Shown: positions 45,263 to 56,654 of the stretch, one piece after another
Layout: every line of letters begins with the position of its first letter
Position numbering within the stretch: the stretch's first letter is position 1
NCBI GenBank assembly: GCA_036186865.1
Contig: AP025066.1
Location: 16,588,516 to 16,652,515 of the forward strand
Length of the DNA: 64,000 nt
Reading direction: 5' to 3'
Source of the DNA: Eustoma russellianum
Taxonomy: Eukaryota; Streptophyta; Magnoliopsida; Gentianales; Gentianaceae
Program-made: the position numbers and the translations under genes
The notes under the pieces: model-generated
What the model saw: only the letters and a program-made list of their open reading frames with translations
Database searches by the model: none
What the model was told of the DNA's origin: nothing

Positions 45263-47830
45263 CGTTTGTGGTTGGAGATTCAGGCTTATAGACAACACGT
45301 TACCTCCCTCTGACTAGTCGGCGGGAATTTTAATACCTATATGGCTATTGATGAGCATCGCAGATCTTCTATGCCACATATGACGTCACTCAAGGAATTA
45401 TTTGATTGTGTCCAACCGTGCTTGCTGGTTGATATACCCTATGAGGGGAACTCTTATACGTGGGTTGGTGGATGTGGCCTTGGGATTGTTAAACAACGAC
45501 TGAATCGCTTACTATGTTCTCAAGATTTCCACGATCACTTCACCAATCTAAAAGTACGTCACTTATCTCGTGTTACCTCGGATCATGTCCCACTACTTCT
45601 CTTTTGTGAACGACAGCAGTATATGGGACCTAAATCATTTCGCTTTCTAATAATCTGGAGAGAGCGTGAAGGCTTCACACCTTTCGTCTGGATGCAGTGG
45701 ATGTCTTATCGTATGATCGGAGGAATGCGCGCTATGTATGATAAACTCCATCGCCTTAAGCTTGATTTGCAACAATGGAATCACCGTATATTTGGTAATG
45801 TATTTGACAAGCTGACTGATGTTGAGTTAAAGGTGCCGTGCACAGAAGCTGACTATGATCGTGCGCCAACCTCAGAAAACCGATCCCTCTACCATGCTGC
45901 GAAGGCGAAATGTAATTGAGCAGTGAAGATTGACCTGGTGTTTTGGGAACACAAGGCATGGCTGAAATGGCTTAAAACCGGGGATACAAACACAACTTGC
46001 TTTCATAATATTGTTAAAGATTGCCACCATCGTCGGTATATAAATCGCATTCAGACAGCTGCAGGCGAGGTCTGTGCAACGGAAGAATCAATTCCAACAG
46101 AGGCTGTGACTTTCTATTCCAGATTATTTTTTGCTGAGCCAGTCTATGATACCACAGCGGTGCTTCACTATATTCAACATTTAGTCTCCAGTGAGATGAA
46201 TGCCCAGCTTACTGCTATGCCGACGATGAAAGAGACCAAGTCAGCAGTGTGGTCACTTTATCCACACAGTGCTATGAGACCTAACGGGTATACTGGCTTC
46301 TTTTTCTGTTGTTGTTGGGATATCGTGCGTCAGGATGTATTGAAAGCGGTGCAGGAATTTTTCTTTGGGATCAGGCTTCCACGTGCGAGGGTTAGTACCC
46401 TTATTGCTTAAATTCCAAAGTCACAATCATCATCTACATTCTCAGATTTTCGTCCTGTTAGCTTATCCAACTTTATGGTTAAGGTAAGCACGCATATATT
46501 GACCACTAGAATGACTTATATTTTACATACAGTCATCTCTCGGATGCAAGCTGGTTTCATGCAGGGCTGAGACATTACCGAACACGTTTTGCTTGCACAT
46601 GAGATGAAACACATGTTGGATAAAAAGATTAGGGTTTCTAATGTCATAATCAAACTTGACATGAGGAAAGTATTTGATCGAGTTAGCTGGACATTTCTTC
46701 GACAATTACTGAATATGATGGGTTTTTCTGCAAGATTTCACTAGCTCATATTTAATTTCTGGAAGGTACTTCCTTATCTATTCTTATTATTGGCCGGCCT
46801 TGTGGCTTCTTCAAACCAACAAGGGGCGTTAAGTAGGGTGATCCGTTCTCTTCCATATTATTTATCTTGGCTTCTGGGGCGATTATGAGAGGCCTTAATG
46901 CAGTAATTTACGATGGTACTCTGAAGATTTTTTCTGTTGGTTGAGTACAACCTGTCATCTCTTATCTTGCATTCATCGGTGACTTGTTATCTTCCTTAAT
47001 GGAGCGAAAAGTAATTTACAAAGGTTTCGACGGTTTTAAAATCAACATCAAGTAGCTTTAGGTCAGTGTGTTAACATTTAGAAAAGTCATCTGATCCTTT
47101 CTACTCGTGCATCTGCTCGCCATATCCGAGGCAGGGGACATGCGCAACAAATGACTGAGTTCTCCTTGCCTATCAAATACTTGGGAGTTAATATACATTG
47201 TGGCAGGAATCGTCTCCTATATTGCGTTGACTTATTTAGTCAAATTGATAAACAACTCCAGGCTTGGTAGAATATAATTCTCTCTCCGGCTGGTAGGCTA
47301 ATTTTGATAAAACATGTGTTGAGTGCAATTCCATTGCATGTTCTTGCGGCGACACCTCTGCCGAAGAGTATTATTGATGCTTCGCGTAGACTAATATGCA
47401 TATTTTTCTGGTCCGGCCAAAATAATGATTCCCGCCATGACTGGGAGAAATGGCTGTTTTTATCGAAGGACCAAGGTGGACTGGCATTTGTCTGCTAAAT
47501 ATACCATACACGGCCTACTCCAACAGATTGTGGTGGTCGTATCATAATAAAATTGGATTATGGGCAGCCTTTATGCATTTCAAATATTGTGGTCGTGCGG
47601 ATTGTACCCTATGTATGACGGATACTTTGGGATGGATGTAGATTTGTGAAGTTCATCCACTTTGCTCAACGCAAGATGAAGGTAATGTGGGTTCTTATAT
47701 ATACATGGTGCCTTGAAGCCAATGGTTTGTTTTCTCTTAAATCAGCGTATGATATGCACCGACGGAGCCGAAGCTTTATCTCATCAATTTATGTGGCACG
47801 TCTTATTCAGCCGAGTATTTCCCTCTTTTT
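45263..47830 (+). pseudogene. LINE 1 ORF2, endonuclease C-terminus to zf-RVT
   Basis: This continues the LINE 1 ORF2 cut at 6071. The endonuclease part shows VGGNFNTYM and LPYEGNSYTW-like sequence, with SDHVPLL as its catalytic end. The linker is followed by TGDTNTTCFHNIV and the RT region with FDRVSW near 46675. The RT active site expected as YVDD reads F-I-G-D at 46972-46983, so the first catalytic Asp is lost. Stops and frame changes are frequent after 46411. NGLFSLKSAYDMH near 47720 is the start of the zf-RVT domain. LINE homology stops near 47830 with no RNase H, 3' UTR or poly-A. Confidence 0.83.
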
Positions 47831-48248
47831 ATAATCATATTGTATTTTTAATTTGTGTTAGTAACGCAAATAACAATCTAGATTTACTTAGTAGAATTTT
47901 GACCTTTGTTTTTATTTGGGTCAGATAATGTTTTATAGATCTTGCTGGATATCAACTCTTTTAAATTTAGTTTTCCTGACTTAAAAAAATTAATCATTAT
48001 TATTATTTATCAGTTAAACCCATACATATATACCATAGCAGAATTTCCACACTAAGCTCCAGCATTTACCGTTTGAAGGGATTGGAATTGATTGGAATTG
48101 TTGTATACTTTTTTTAATTGCAAGCAAACCAAGTCGCAAATGCAGATATTATGCATCTTTCAATTTCAGCCTGGTCCATTACAATAGCAATTTACTAGCA
48201 GTAGGAAATTCCTTGAACAAATCTAGACATCACAGGTAGAGAGGTGAA
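47831..48248. other. AT-rich gap between LINE 1 and the coiled-coil pseudogene
   Basis: About 420 bp without an open frame that looks coding. The part near 48080-48248 is the 3' flank (possible 3' UTR) of the minus-strand pseudogene. No poly-A tail or LINE 3' end is visible at 47830. Confidence 0.5.
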
Positions 48249-48654
48249 TTACTTAGAAGTTGAATTGCAATCAGTCTCTTTTAGTGCTCGACAAGATGCC
48301 CTATGCGATATTGGAGCTTGGCATTCTCAGCAGCAAGCTGCTGCAGTTCTTTCTGCTCCTAAAATGAGCAACCAAAATACTCATACATTCTGCTTCAGCT
48401 GTAGTTTTCAGCAAAAATTATCACAAACTGCAGACTAATCAGGAAATCAAAACCTTTTCTCCTTCAGCAACTTGCTCAGCTTTAACATCTTTTAGCTCTG
48501 ACCGCAGTTCATCCACTGTCTTGATTACTACCTCGTTCCCAGAGTTTGTCTTAGTAGCAATGAGAGCTTCAAGTCTTGCCAACCGATCCTGGGCTTCGGA
48601 AGCTCTTTGGTAAAAGGGTTTCAATATTTCTTCAAGCTTGTTTCCCGCCGCCAA
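48249..48654 (-). pseudogene. Two-exon host gene fragment, small coiled-coil protein
   Basis: The only non-transposon coding trace. Exon 1 (48654-48454) reads AAGNKLEEILKPFYQRASEA, then QDRLARLEALIATKTNSGNE and ELRSELKDVKAEQVAEGEK. It ends at a good donor (AAG|GTTTTG). The acceptor TTTTAG|GAG gives exon 2 from 48358: ELQQLAAENAKLQYRIGHLV. Phase is kept across the ~95-bp intron. The initiator reads TTG at 48652-48654 instead of ATG. One missing base after HLV shifts the frame; an alternative frame would stop at TAA 48249-48251. The heptad-like Leu/Ala pattern suggests a coiled coil. I recognise it as plant-like but cannot name it. Because it keeps an intron it is a genomic duplicate, not a retrocopy. 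Confidence 0.65.
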
Positions 48655-48689
48655 TTGCCGGAACCTAATGACAGGAGAAAACGAACCTC

Positions 48690-51600
48690 TGTAACAGTCA
48701 AGTTTGGGGAAAAAGCCTCGCACAGTTGACGGCAGGGGAGAGGGCATGGTGAAGAATGTCGTGGCGAGAAACATATGAAAATGATGTGCCAGATGATGGG
48801 CCACCATGTTAGCTTCACATAGAATATGATGCAGTGAACTACCTGTAAGACTCAGGAAATATTGTAAACGATTGTAGTGACGTAGATGTGTGCCGAAGAG
48901 ATTTTTTAAGGGTTGGAGAAGTGCCAAACAGTCGGTCTCTACTATTAGATTATGGTGAGAAATGGAAAATTAAATGATACTATATAAGACAGCCTGAAGT
49001 TCAGTCAGAAACGGTGGAAGACAAGGTAATGCATAAGATAAAGTGCCAAGCATCCTTCCTGAGGAATCTCTTAAGATAGCTCTTGCAGAGGCCATATGTC
49101 TCCTACTGATGCATCTATATTAAGTTTAAGCTTACCAGTAGGAGGAAGCAACCATTTGATCACATGAACTCGTGACACCTTCATTGAGGGAGAGAATCCA
49201 CTATCTATTAGGTGATGAATATTATCAGCATGTTTCGTTCCAAATAAAGTAGATGCCCATGCATAACAAGATTGTTGAACCAAGGCACGAATACTGCCAT
49301 GAGATAGGTCTGCGTCGCCGAGAATTATATTGTTAAACACCTTCCAGATGGCCCAACACATAAGTGATGGTGTTACAATGCAAAATTCCCCCAGAAGCGA
49401 TTTAGAAGAAGAATTTAATAACCATGTCATCAGATATACCGAATGGAGGATGACTGAGGCAAAGGCCCATTCAAAAGCAGCGCTAGCTGTTGCCAAATAG
49501 GAGTGATATGTATGCACTAGAGGAAGATATGAGACAGTGTAGTAGATGAGGCTTTACAAAAGGGACAGATGGACGCATTTCGACAAAGCGTATCAAATTG
49601 TCTTCTAATGGTAGAGCTCCATGATATAAACACCAAATAAAAAAAAAACTTGCCGATTTTGGTAAAAATTTCCACCATATGTATTTATGGGATAATAATA
49701 TGGGATGAGGAAGACGTGAGACTTCGTATCCTTGACGCAGAGAAAAAAGACCCAAAGGTGCTGTGTGCTAGACCATAGAATCAGTGGATGTAGTGTGTGC
49801 CTCGTAGAAAGAATGAATGGAACAAATACGTTTCCAACCAAGGGGATCATAAATACGTATATTATAGCCATGCCTAGAACCATACCGATTACGCATATAA
49901 ATAGCCCAAACTGAGTTTCTGTTGTGAAAGTTCCACCACAATTTGCTGTCATACAAATGTTGTAGAAAGCAGAGATTTCTGATACCCACGCCTCCTTCCT
50001 CTACAGCTGAACAAATGTATTTCCAAGCTACCCAATGGTAGCGGGAGCCCCATACAAAAGAAGCAATTTTACGATGAATAACAACAATGACTCTCTTTGG
50101 TAATCACGTTGCTGCCATGACATGCGACCATAAAGAAGATAAGACTGATTGTATTAATACTAGTCGACCACCTGCAGTAAGTAAATAACTCGCCCATCCT
50201 GCCAGTTTTGCATCAAAGCGTTGTATGAGTGGTTGACAGTAGCGTGCCCTATTTACTCCTCGAAATAGATAGGAGCTGAGATATTTGATGGGCAAGGATG
50301 AAGGACGCATTCTCGAAATTTCACCAACAGCATTCCGCGTTGCATAGTTACATAATTGCTGGTCACAAATTGGCTTTTAATATAATTAACCTGTTGGCCT
50401 GATGCGCGCTGATAGAAGTGGAGAAGGGATTGAAAAGTTTGAAAATTGCATGAGGAACTATTAATAAATAAAAAGAAATCATCAGCATAAGACAAATGTG
50501 AAACCCCTTCTGGCCCATGTTAAAACCTTTAAGAGCGCCAATTTCAAAAAGATGCTTAATACCCCAGCTGAATCCTTCTGAGCACAAAATAAACAACAAA
50601 GGAGAGAATGGATCTCCTTGTTTAACTCCGCGAGTTGGTGAAAAGAAACCAAACAAGTTGCCATTAATCGAAATGGAGAGCTTTGAAAATTGCATTGTGT
50701 TCTGGAGAAGTCGAATAATGTAATCCGAAAAGCAAAATTTCTTCAGCAAAAGCTACCGATAATTCCAATCAACTCTATCAAATGCCTTGACCATATCCAA
50801 TTTAATCATCACATGTACTCCCGGTGTATCTTTGTTTAAGTAATATGTCATTTCATTCACCATGATGACATGTTTACTAATGTCGTGGCCCTTAAGAAAT
50901 CCAATTTGTTCTGGAGAATTGAGAGCACACAATAACTTAGATAATCGTGTAGCAACTAAACGCGTGATTACAATGCTTATAAAATTAAAGAGACATATAG
51001 GCCTAAAGTCAGCAAAAGTCTAGAGCTATGGGATCTTAGGCAACAAAGTGATAATGGATGATAGCATAGATTGATGTGCAGGACCCCCCAAGAAGAATTC
51101 TCCTACCGCACAAAGAACGTCAACTTTCAAGATTTCCCAACAAGAACGAAAAAAGAAACCATTGTAACCATCAAGTCCCGCAGCACTGTTTGGATTTATA
51201 TTTGGAATACCAATTAAACTATCATTGTCTGCGGGCGAAACAAGATAGGGGATATGTTGTAAGAAATCATCAACATCCTCCACTGGCTCACTGCTAAATA
51301 AATGTTGAAAGAAGTCCACGGCAAGGTGGCCTAAATCAGCTGAATCCGTTTATGTGATGCCACTGGAGTCTGAAATTTGCCGGAGTCTCTGACGTCTATG
51401 ACGATCCTTAAGGATTGCATAAAAATACACATGCCTCACCCTCCATTGCCCATCGAAGTCTGGCCTTCTGGGACCAGTAATCTACCTGCTTCGAATTAGC
51501 ACGAATTTAATTTTCTTAGGCCAGATATAAAGCTGTCTGATTTTCATCATTTGGTTCACTCTCGAATGCAGCCTCCATCTTTGTAAATTCGTTTTCAACT

Positions 51601-52486
51601 AATGTAGGTCGATTGAAAATATTACTGTAAATATCGATATTCCAACGACGAAGATCCTGCTTGAGAAGATGAAGCTTACATATAAACCACGCATACCACC
51701 CACTGTTGGGTATTGTTTCCCAGATGCCGCAACATATGTAAGAAAATCCAGATGTGTGGCCATGCATTCAAAAACCAAAATGGCGAAGTTGGCCTATTGG
51801 TAGTCAAATCACAGCTAAGTAAGAGAGGAGAGTGGTCCGAAGACACCCTAGGCAAATGACAGACACTAAATCGGTGAAAAGGTCGATGAAAGTAGTATTG
51901 GCAAACATTCTATCCGGGCGACGCTGAACATGATTAACCTTATTCCCATGTGCCCATGTATATACGGTTCTTATAAAGGGGAGTTCCTGCAGTTGATAGC
52001 TATCCACACAATTATTAAAGTCAAGGAGGGAACGCAATGTGGGAAAAGTACGACCTCGATGTTCCTCCAATCGTAAAAAGGTATTAAAATCCCTGCCGAA
52101 TATCCATGGGTCAACAACCCGTTGATGCTATGCGAGAAGAGTGTCCCACAAAGGTTTACGATCATTAAGAGTGTGTTTTCCATACACAACAGTCCACGCA
52201 ATATTTTGCTGAAGAGGAAGCCAACTAAAGCAGAGTAATAAAGCCTGCGTACTATGTTCAATATCATTCAACCTCAAAGTCGATGCCTGCAAAAAAATTA
52301 ATATATTATAGCACAAGTAGATGACGCATAGCGAAAACATAACCTCATACGATAGAGTTGTAGCTTGGAAACTCGCTGCTTTGGTTCAATGATGGCCAAG
52401 AGAATGACATGGTGATCATGTAGCATGACAAATAATCAAGCCAACGATGTCCGTAATCCACCAATATTCCATGTGAGGGCCTTCAT
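48690..52486 (-). pseudogene. LINE 2 ORF2 (endonuclease-RT-zf-RVT-RNase H), broken
   Basis: It begins MKALTWNIGGLRTSLA at 52486, then AIIEPKQ, the endonuclease start. Further motifs are GRDFNTFLRLEEHRG near 52065, RT TRGVKQGDPFSPLLFILCSE near 50640, an intact YADD near 50480, the zf-RVT region GLFSLRQGYEVS near 49750 and RNase H KLKLNIDAS near 49110. A late RNase H motif EANMVAHHLAHH lies near 48800. Many stops and frameshifts separate the pieces. The last 163-codon open frame (48439-48927) runs through the LINE end into the host exon. Confidence 0.83.
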
Positions 52487-53696
52487 TGGGATACAGTAGA
52501 AGTGAGTGAGCTTAAAGAGGGAAGGCAACCATGAGTCACACTACGTGCCTCCATTGTGACGGGTGGGTGAGGAGGTATGTCTTTTCGAGGGCGATACCGG
52601 CGTTGCAGAGGAACAGGTAGAAAACCATCCTTATCGGCCACTGAATCATCTGAAAGTGATGCCAAAAGATTTCCATCATCTAAGCATACTGGACAAGTAA
52701 CCAGACGTTTTGCTATTTGCTCTAAATCACGCTGCATTTCTTGAAGAAACTCCTTACATGATTGCAAATCCAGGGTTGACCGATCAAGTTGACAGATATC
52801 CGAATCTGAAAATTGATAATAATCCGACTCATCATGTTGCTTTTGCAAGAAGAGAAATTCATCTTCTTTGTCCTCCTTCAGTAAGGTGACATCCTATAGA
52901 CTAGTTAATTGAAGATCAGGCTGTGGAAGTGGACTAGCCGTCTCTGGTGTATGGCGAGAATTATGATCACCTAATACTGGGCGTGTGAGTAAAGTAATAG
53001 GAGCTGCTAAGGTTTCAGTGTCAAAATTCGTAGGAATCTTCTTCTTGGGAGTCCAACGTGTAGCATGCTATGATAATTTTTCTGGAACAAAAGTGGTATG
53101 ATCAGAGCAATTACCAGTAGCATGACCTAAACAGCGACATGAATTAAATAAAGCAGGCACATCTACATATATGATCTGCTGCAAAGCAGCCTTTTGTCTG
53201 CCCTGTAGATAAATCTTCTTAGGTAGCTCCTGTGATATATCGGCCTCTACACAGACCCGAGCAACAGAAGGACGCAATCCATCAGCTGTAGCAACGTCGA
53301 GTTTGATGGGTACAACTATGGGCTGAACGATTTCAAACAATGCAGCTTTATGATGAAAGTGAATTTGTAGACCAGGAAGTGAGATCCATATAGGGAAGAT
53401 AGGGACATCAGCAGATGGATCAAAATCAACTGACCATTTCGTAACACGCATGTGACAGCTGGCTATACTCAATGAACAGCGGTAGAAGTACCGTATGTAA
53501 TCGGGTTCATGGCAGAAATTGAGTAAAATATGTGTATAAACAATCAAAGTAATCCGCATGTCATTACGGAAACCAATTTTATCAAAAAATGACGAATTGC
53601 CTTCAGTGGCGGCCGTCCAAATCAAAAGGTACCTGCCAACGAGAAATGAAATGGAATGGCTAAAGCATCTATTTCTTCATTTGTAAAAGTGATCAT
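52483..53696 (-). pseudogene. LINE 2 ORF1 (DUF4283-like), near intact
   Basis: The start is ATG 53696 (MITFTNEEIDALAIPFHFSL), the usual ORF1 N-terminus. After a stop and one frame change near 53600 the frame stays constant to 52483, through RITLIVYTHILLNFC, KWSVDFDPSADVPIFPIWIS and GLRPSVARVCVEADIS. The zinc-knuckle region reads FNSCRCLGHATGNC, in which the first expected Cys appears to be Phe. It continues with RWTPKKK and an acidic, coiled C-terminal part (SCKEFLQEMQRDLEQIAKRL). In-frame stops lie at 53068-53070 and 52894-52896. The terminal TGA (52483-52485) overlaps the ORF2 ATG (52484-52486). Confidence 0.83.
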
Positions 53697-54002
53697 GAGA
53701 ATACCTTTATGCCTTGAGATTGTTTTGGGGGAGATGACAACCGGATTGGAAGCCCCGGAAACAACAGCCACAAATGATGGTGGCTGCGACGGCGGCTGTA
53801 TGGCTAGATATCGCAGACAAGATTAATATGTATATAAAGAAAAGAAGACAAACAAGAGAAGAACGCTGAGGAAAAACAGAATTGCGGCGGCGGCGGCTAC
53901 TGCCGCCATGAATCGCTTCGTCAGAGGGCATCATTTTATATATATATATATATATGTGAAATGTTGTATATGTTACACACACGCACATAATTTGCCCGAG
54001 CG
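53697..54002. other. Gap between head-to-head LINE 2 and LINE 3
   Basis: Holds the 5' region of LINE 2: a CGG-trinucleotide-rich stretch at about 53883-53905 and a (TA)n run at about 53937-53955. The small frame at 53707-53988 (minus) reads through the TA repeat and is not supported as a gene. The start of LINE 3 is near 54003, with no clear target duplication. Confidence 0.5.
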
Positions 54003-56654
54003 CCTACCAGCAATCATAATGAAGTATTATCATTTATCCCATGTATAGTCACTGATGCGGATAATTTAATGCTTATACAGTTGCCATTGGATTCAGAGGT
54101 CAAAGCGGCGGTATGGAGTTTGGATCCGCAAAGTGCGGCAGGGCTAGATGGATTTAATGGTCACTTCTATCGTTCATGTTGGTCGATAATACATTTGGAT
54201 GTGCTCAAAGCTGTACAGGAATTTTTTATTGGGGTTCCCCAGCCGACGGTCATGGCCAGTGCATTACTTACTCTCATCCCAAAAGTGCAGTCATCTCAGA
54301 CGTTTGGTGATTTCCGTCCAATTTGCCTTACAAATTTCATCAGTAAAGTTTGCATTCGTATTATTGCCACTCGTTTGAATCAGCTATTACCAAAATTAAT
54401 TTCGCCGGAGCAAACGGGTTTTCTCGCGGGTAATGATATCTCAACTCAAGTACTTTTGGCTCAAGAAATGGTGCATATGTTGGACAGAGGCGGGCCACAG
54501 TTATGTCTGAAGTTAGATATGATGAAGGCTTTTGATCGGGTCAGCTGGGACTATCTCCAACTGCTTCTACGCAAGTTTGGATTTTCTGATTTTTTCATTC
54601 GGATTATTATTAATCATCTCAGTGCTACGAGGATGTCAGTATTAATCAATGGGCAGCCATCACCATACTTTCGTCCTTTCAAGGGCGTAAAACAGGGGGA
54701 TCCATTATCTCCTTTACTGTTTATACTGTCGTCTGAAGGTTTTAGTCGAGGGTTGAAGGATCTGGTTACCACGGGCAGGATTCGACCCTTTCGGTTGGGC
54801 AGAATTCCTATGACCATTTCGCACTTGGCTTATGTAGATGATTTGCTCATCTTCCTACAAGGTACACAGAGGAATCTTCGGCGATTCCATGCATTTCTCA
54901 CTACATATGAAACTGCATCGGGACAAAAAGTTAATTTTGGTAAAAGCAGTTTCATTCCATCATCCAATATCACAACAAGACAATGTCAAAATATTAAAGG
55001 CATCCTAGGCATGCGCCAAACATCTCTGCCTTTTCGCTATCTTGGTTCTTATCTTCATAAGGGCATCCCTCGGGCTAGGCACTGTTCGTCATTATTGCAG
55101 CATGTGGATGACCGGTTACATGGTTGGCAGTCTCGTCTACTATCTTTGGCAGGATGGCTGGTGCTTTTACGCTCCGTCATTGCAGCGCTCCCGCTACACA
55201 TTTTGGCAGCAGGCGGCATGCCTAAGTCGGTCATTCGCATGCTTGACAGAAAGATGTCAGCATTCTTTTGGGGAGATAGGCATCATTGGGTCGCATCGAA
55301 CACTATTACTACTCCAGTTGAAGAAGGTGGATTAGGGCTTCGCAGTCTTCGTGAGCTGCAACAGGCATATAAATGTCGCATATGGTGGCAATATCAGCGC
55401 CATGATACATTATGGAGTAGATATATGCACCTCAAATATGGACGGCGCGGTGACTATACTCCCAGGCTCTCAGATTCAGCAGTTTGGTAATCTATCTGTC
55501 GCATTCACCCCATCTGTTTTTCCCACTCAACTGGATTGGGAACATTTCTATCATGGACGGCCACGTCTTCAGGGGAGTTTTCACTTAAGTCGGCCTATGA
55601 TATATGTCGGGTGTCACGCCCAATATTACTCTCGACAGCATTTATTTGGTTTAAGCACCACTCTCCCTCCGTTCGGCTATTATTGTGGCGCTTCTTTCAT
55701 TCAGCCATGCCCTTTGAAGATTACATAGGATAATATATGGTGGTGCGTCCAACACAATGTCCTTTTTGCAGATCACATTCAGCTACAGTGGACCATATAT
55801 TCATTTACTGTTCTCGCATTCGATATCTCTGGAGCTTTTTTGCTGCTGAATTACATGGTGTACCGCCGACATCTCTGTCTTTGCGGCAATATTTATTATC
55901 CTGGTGGTATAGATCCAATTCTACATCACTCTCGGGAGTCTTGAAGATAGTCATTCCTGCAATTGTATTATCAAACATTTGGCATCAATATGCACAGTTA
56001 ATATATGGGGACACTACAATTTTCTCGACAGCGGCGTTACGTAATTCTATCCACTTTGATATACACGTATGGACGATGAAAATCCAGGGATCCAAGTTGG
56101 CAGCAGGTCCATTACCGTCTCTCTCCTGGCTCCCTCGGATTCGTACTCCTCGTCTTCGGGTTATTAGATGGCAAACTCCCCCTTCTGGTCGTCTCAAGTT
56201 AAATGTGGATGCAGCAATTGGCCAGCAATATGCTGCAGGTGGAGCGTTATTGCGTGATCAAGATGGTTGTTGCATTCAGGCCCTTTCTTTTCGTTTACCT
56301 CACAGTACGCCTTTGCAGGCAGAGATTCAGGCTACTCTATTTGGTCTGATGTATTTTCTTCCGATATACCGTTCGCTCATTGTAGAATCTTATTGCGCTC
56401 AAATGATAGCATGTCTATGCAAACCTCGGCAGCCAACGGGAAGTTACCATCTTCGGCAGCTTCACGATCTGGTTAGCGAGCATCAGCTGGTGCTAATTCA
56501 TACGTACCGGGAGACCAATATGCCGGCCCATTATCTTGCACAACATGCAATGATACATCCTACAACGGGGTTGTATAACCGTCATACTCTTCCTTCCCTG
56601 GTCAAGACTTCAGTGGCACTGGATCTCACATCGGCGGCATTGCGCACTGTCTAA
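54003..56654 (+). pseudogene. LINE 3 ORF2 (RT, zf-RVT, RNase H), two in-frame stops
   Basis: The RT part is open from the left edge of the element to TAA 55488-55490. It carries GLDGFNGHFYRSCW, LIPKVQ, KLDMMKAFDRVSWDYL, FKGVKQGDPLSPLLFILSSE and the catalytic YVDD at 54831-54842. After the stop the same frame continues with zf-RVT (GEFSLKSAYDICR, CPFCRSHSATVDHIFIYC) through a second TAA at 55731-55733. It goes on to RNase H (LKLNVDAAIG, LQAEIQATLFGL). Two RNase H positions usually Asp are changed: Tyr at 56391-56393 in VESYCAQMI and His at 56529-56531 in NMPAHYLAQ. It ends AALRTV with TAA 56652-56654. Confidence 0.88.

Larger units (their letters stand above)
48690..53990 (-). mobile_element. 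LINE 2 (L1-type), nearly full length, 3' end missing
   Basis: Minus-strand LINE with 5' region (about 53930), ORF1 (53696-52483) and ORF2 (52486 to about 48690). ORF2 ends by running into the host pseudogene on the same strand without its own stop, 3' UTR or poly-A tail. LINE insertions normally lose 5' ends, so the missing 3' end points to a later deletion. Confidence 0.85.

Noticed and set aside
53707..53988. 93-codon minus-strand frame at the LINE 2 5' end
   Set aside because: It begins in the TA repeat and overlaps the 5' region of LINE 2; the real ORF1 start is supported at 53696 by homology.
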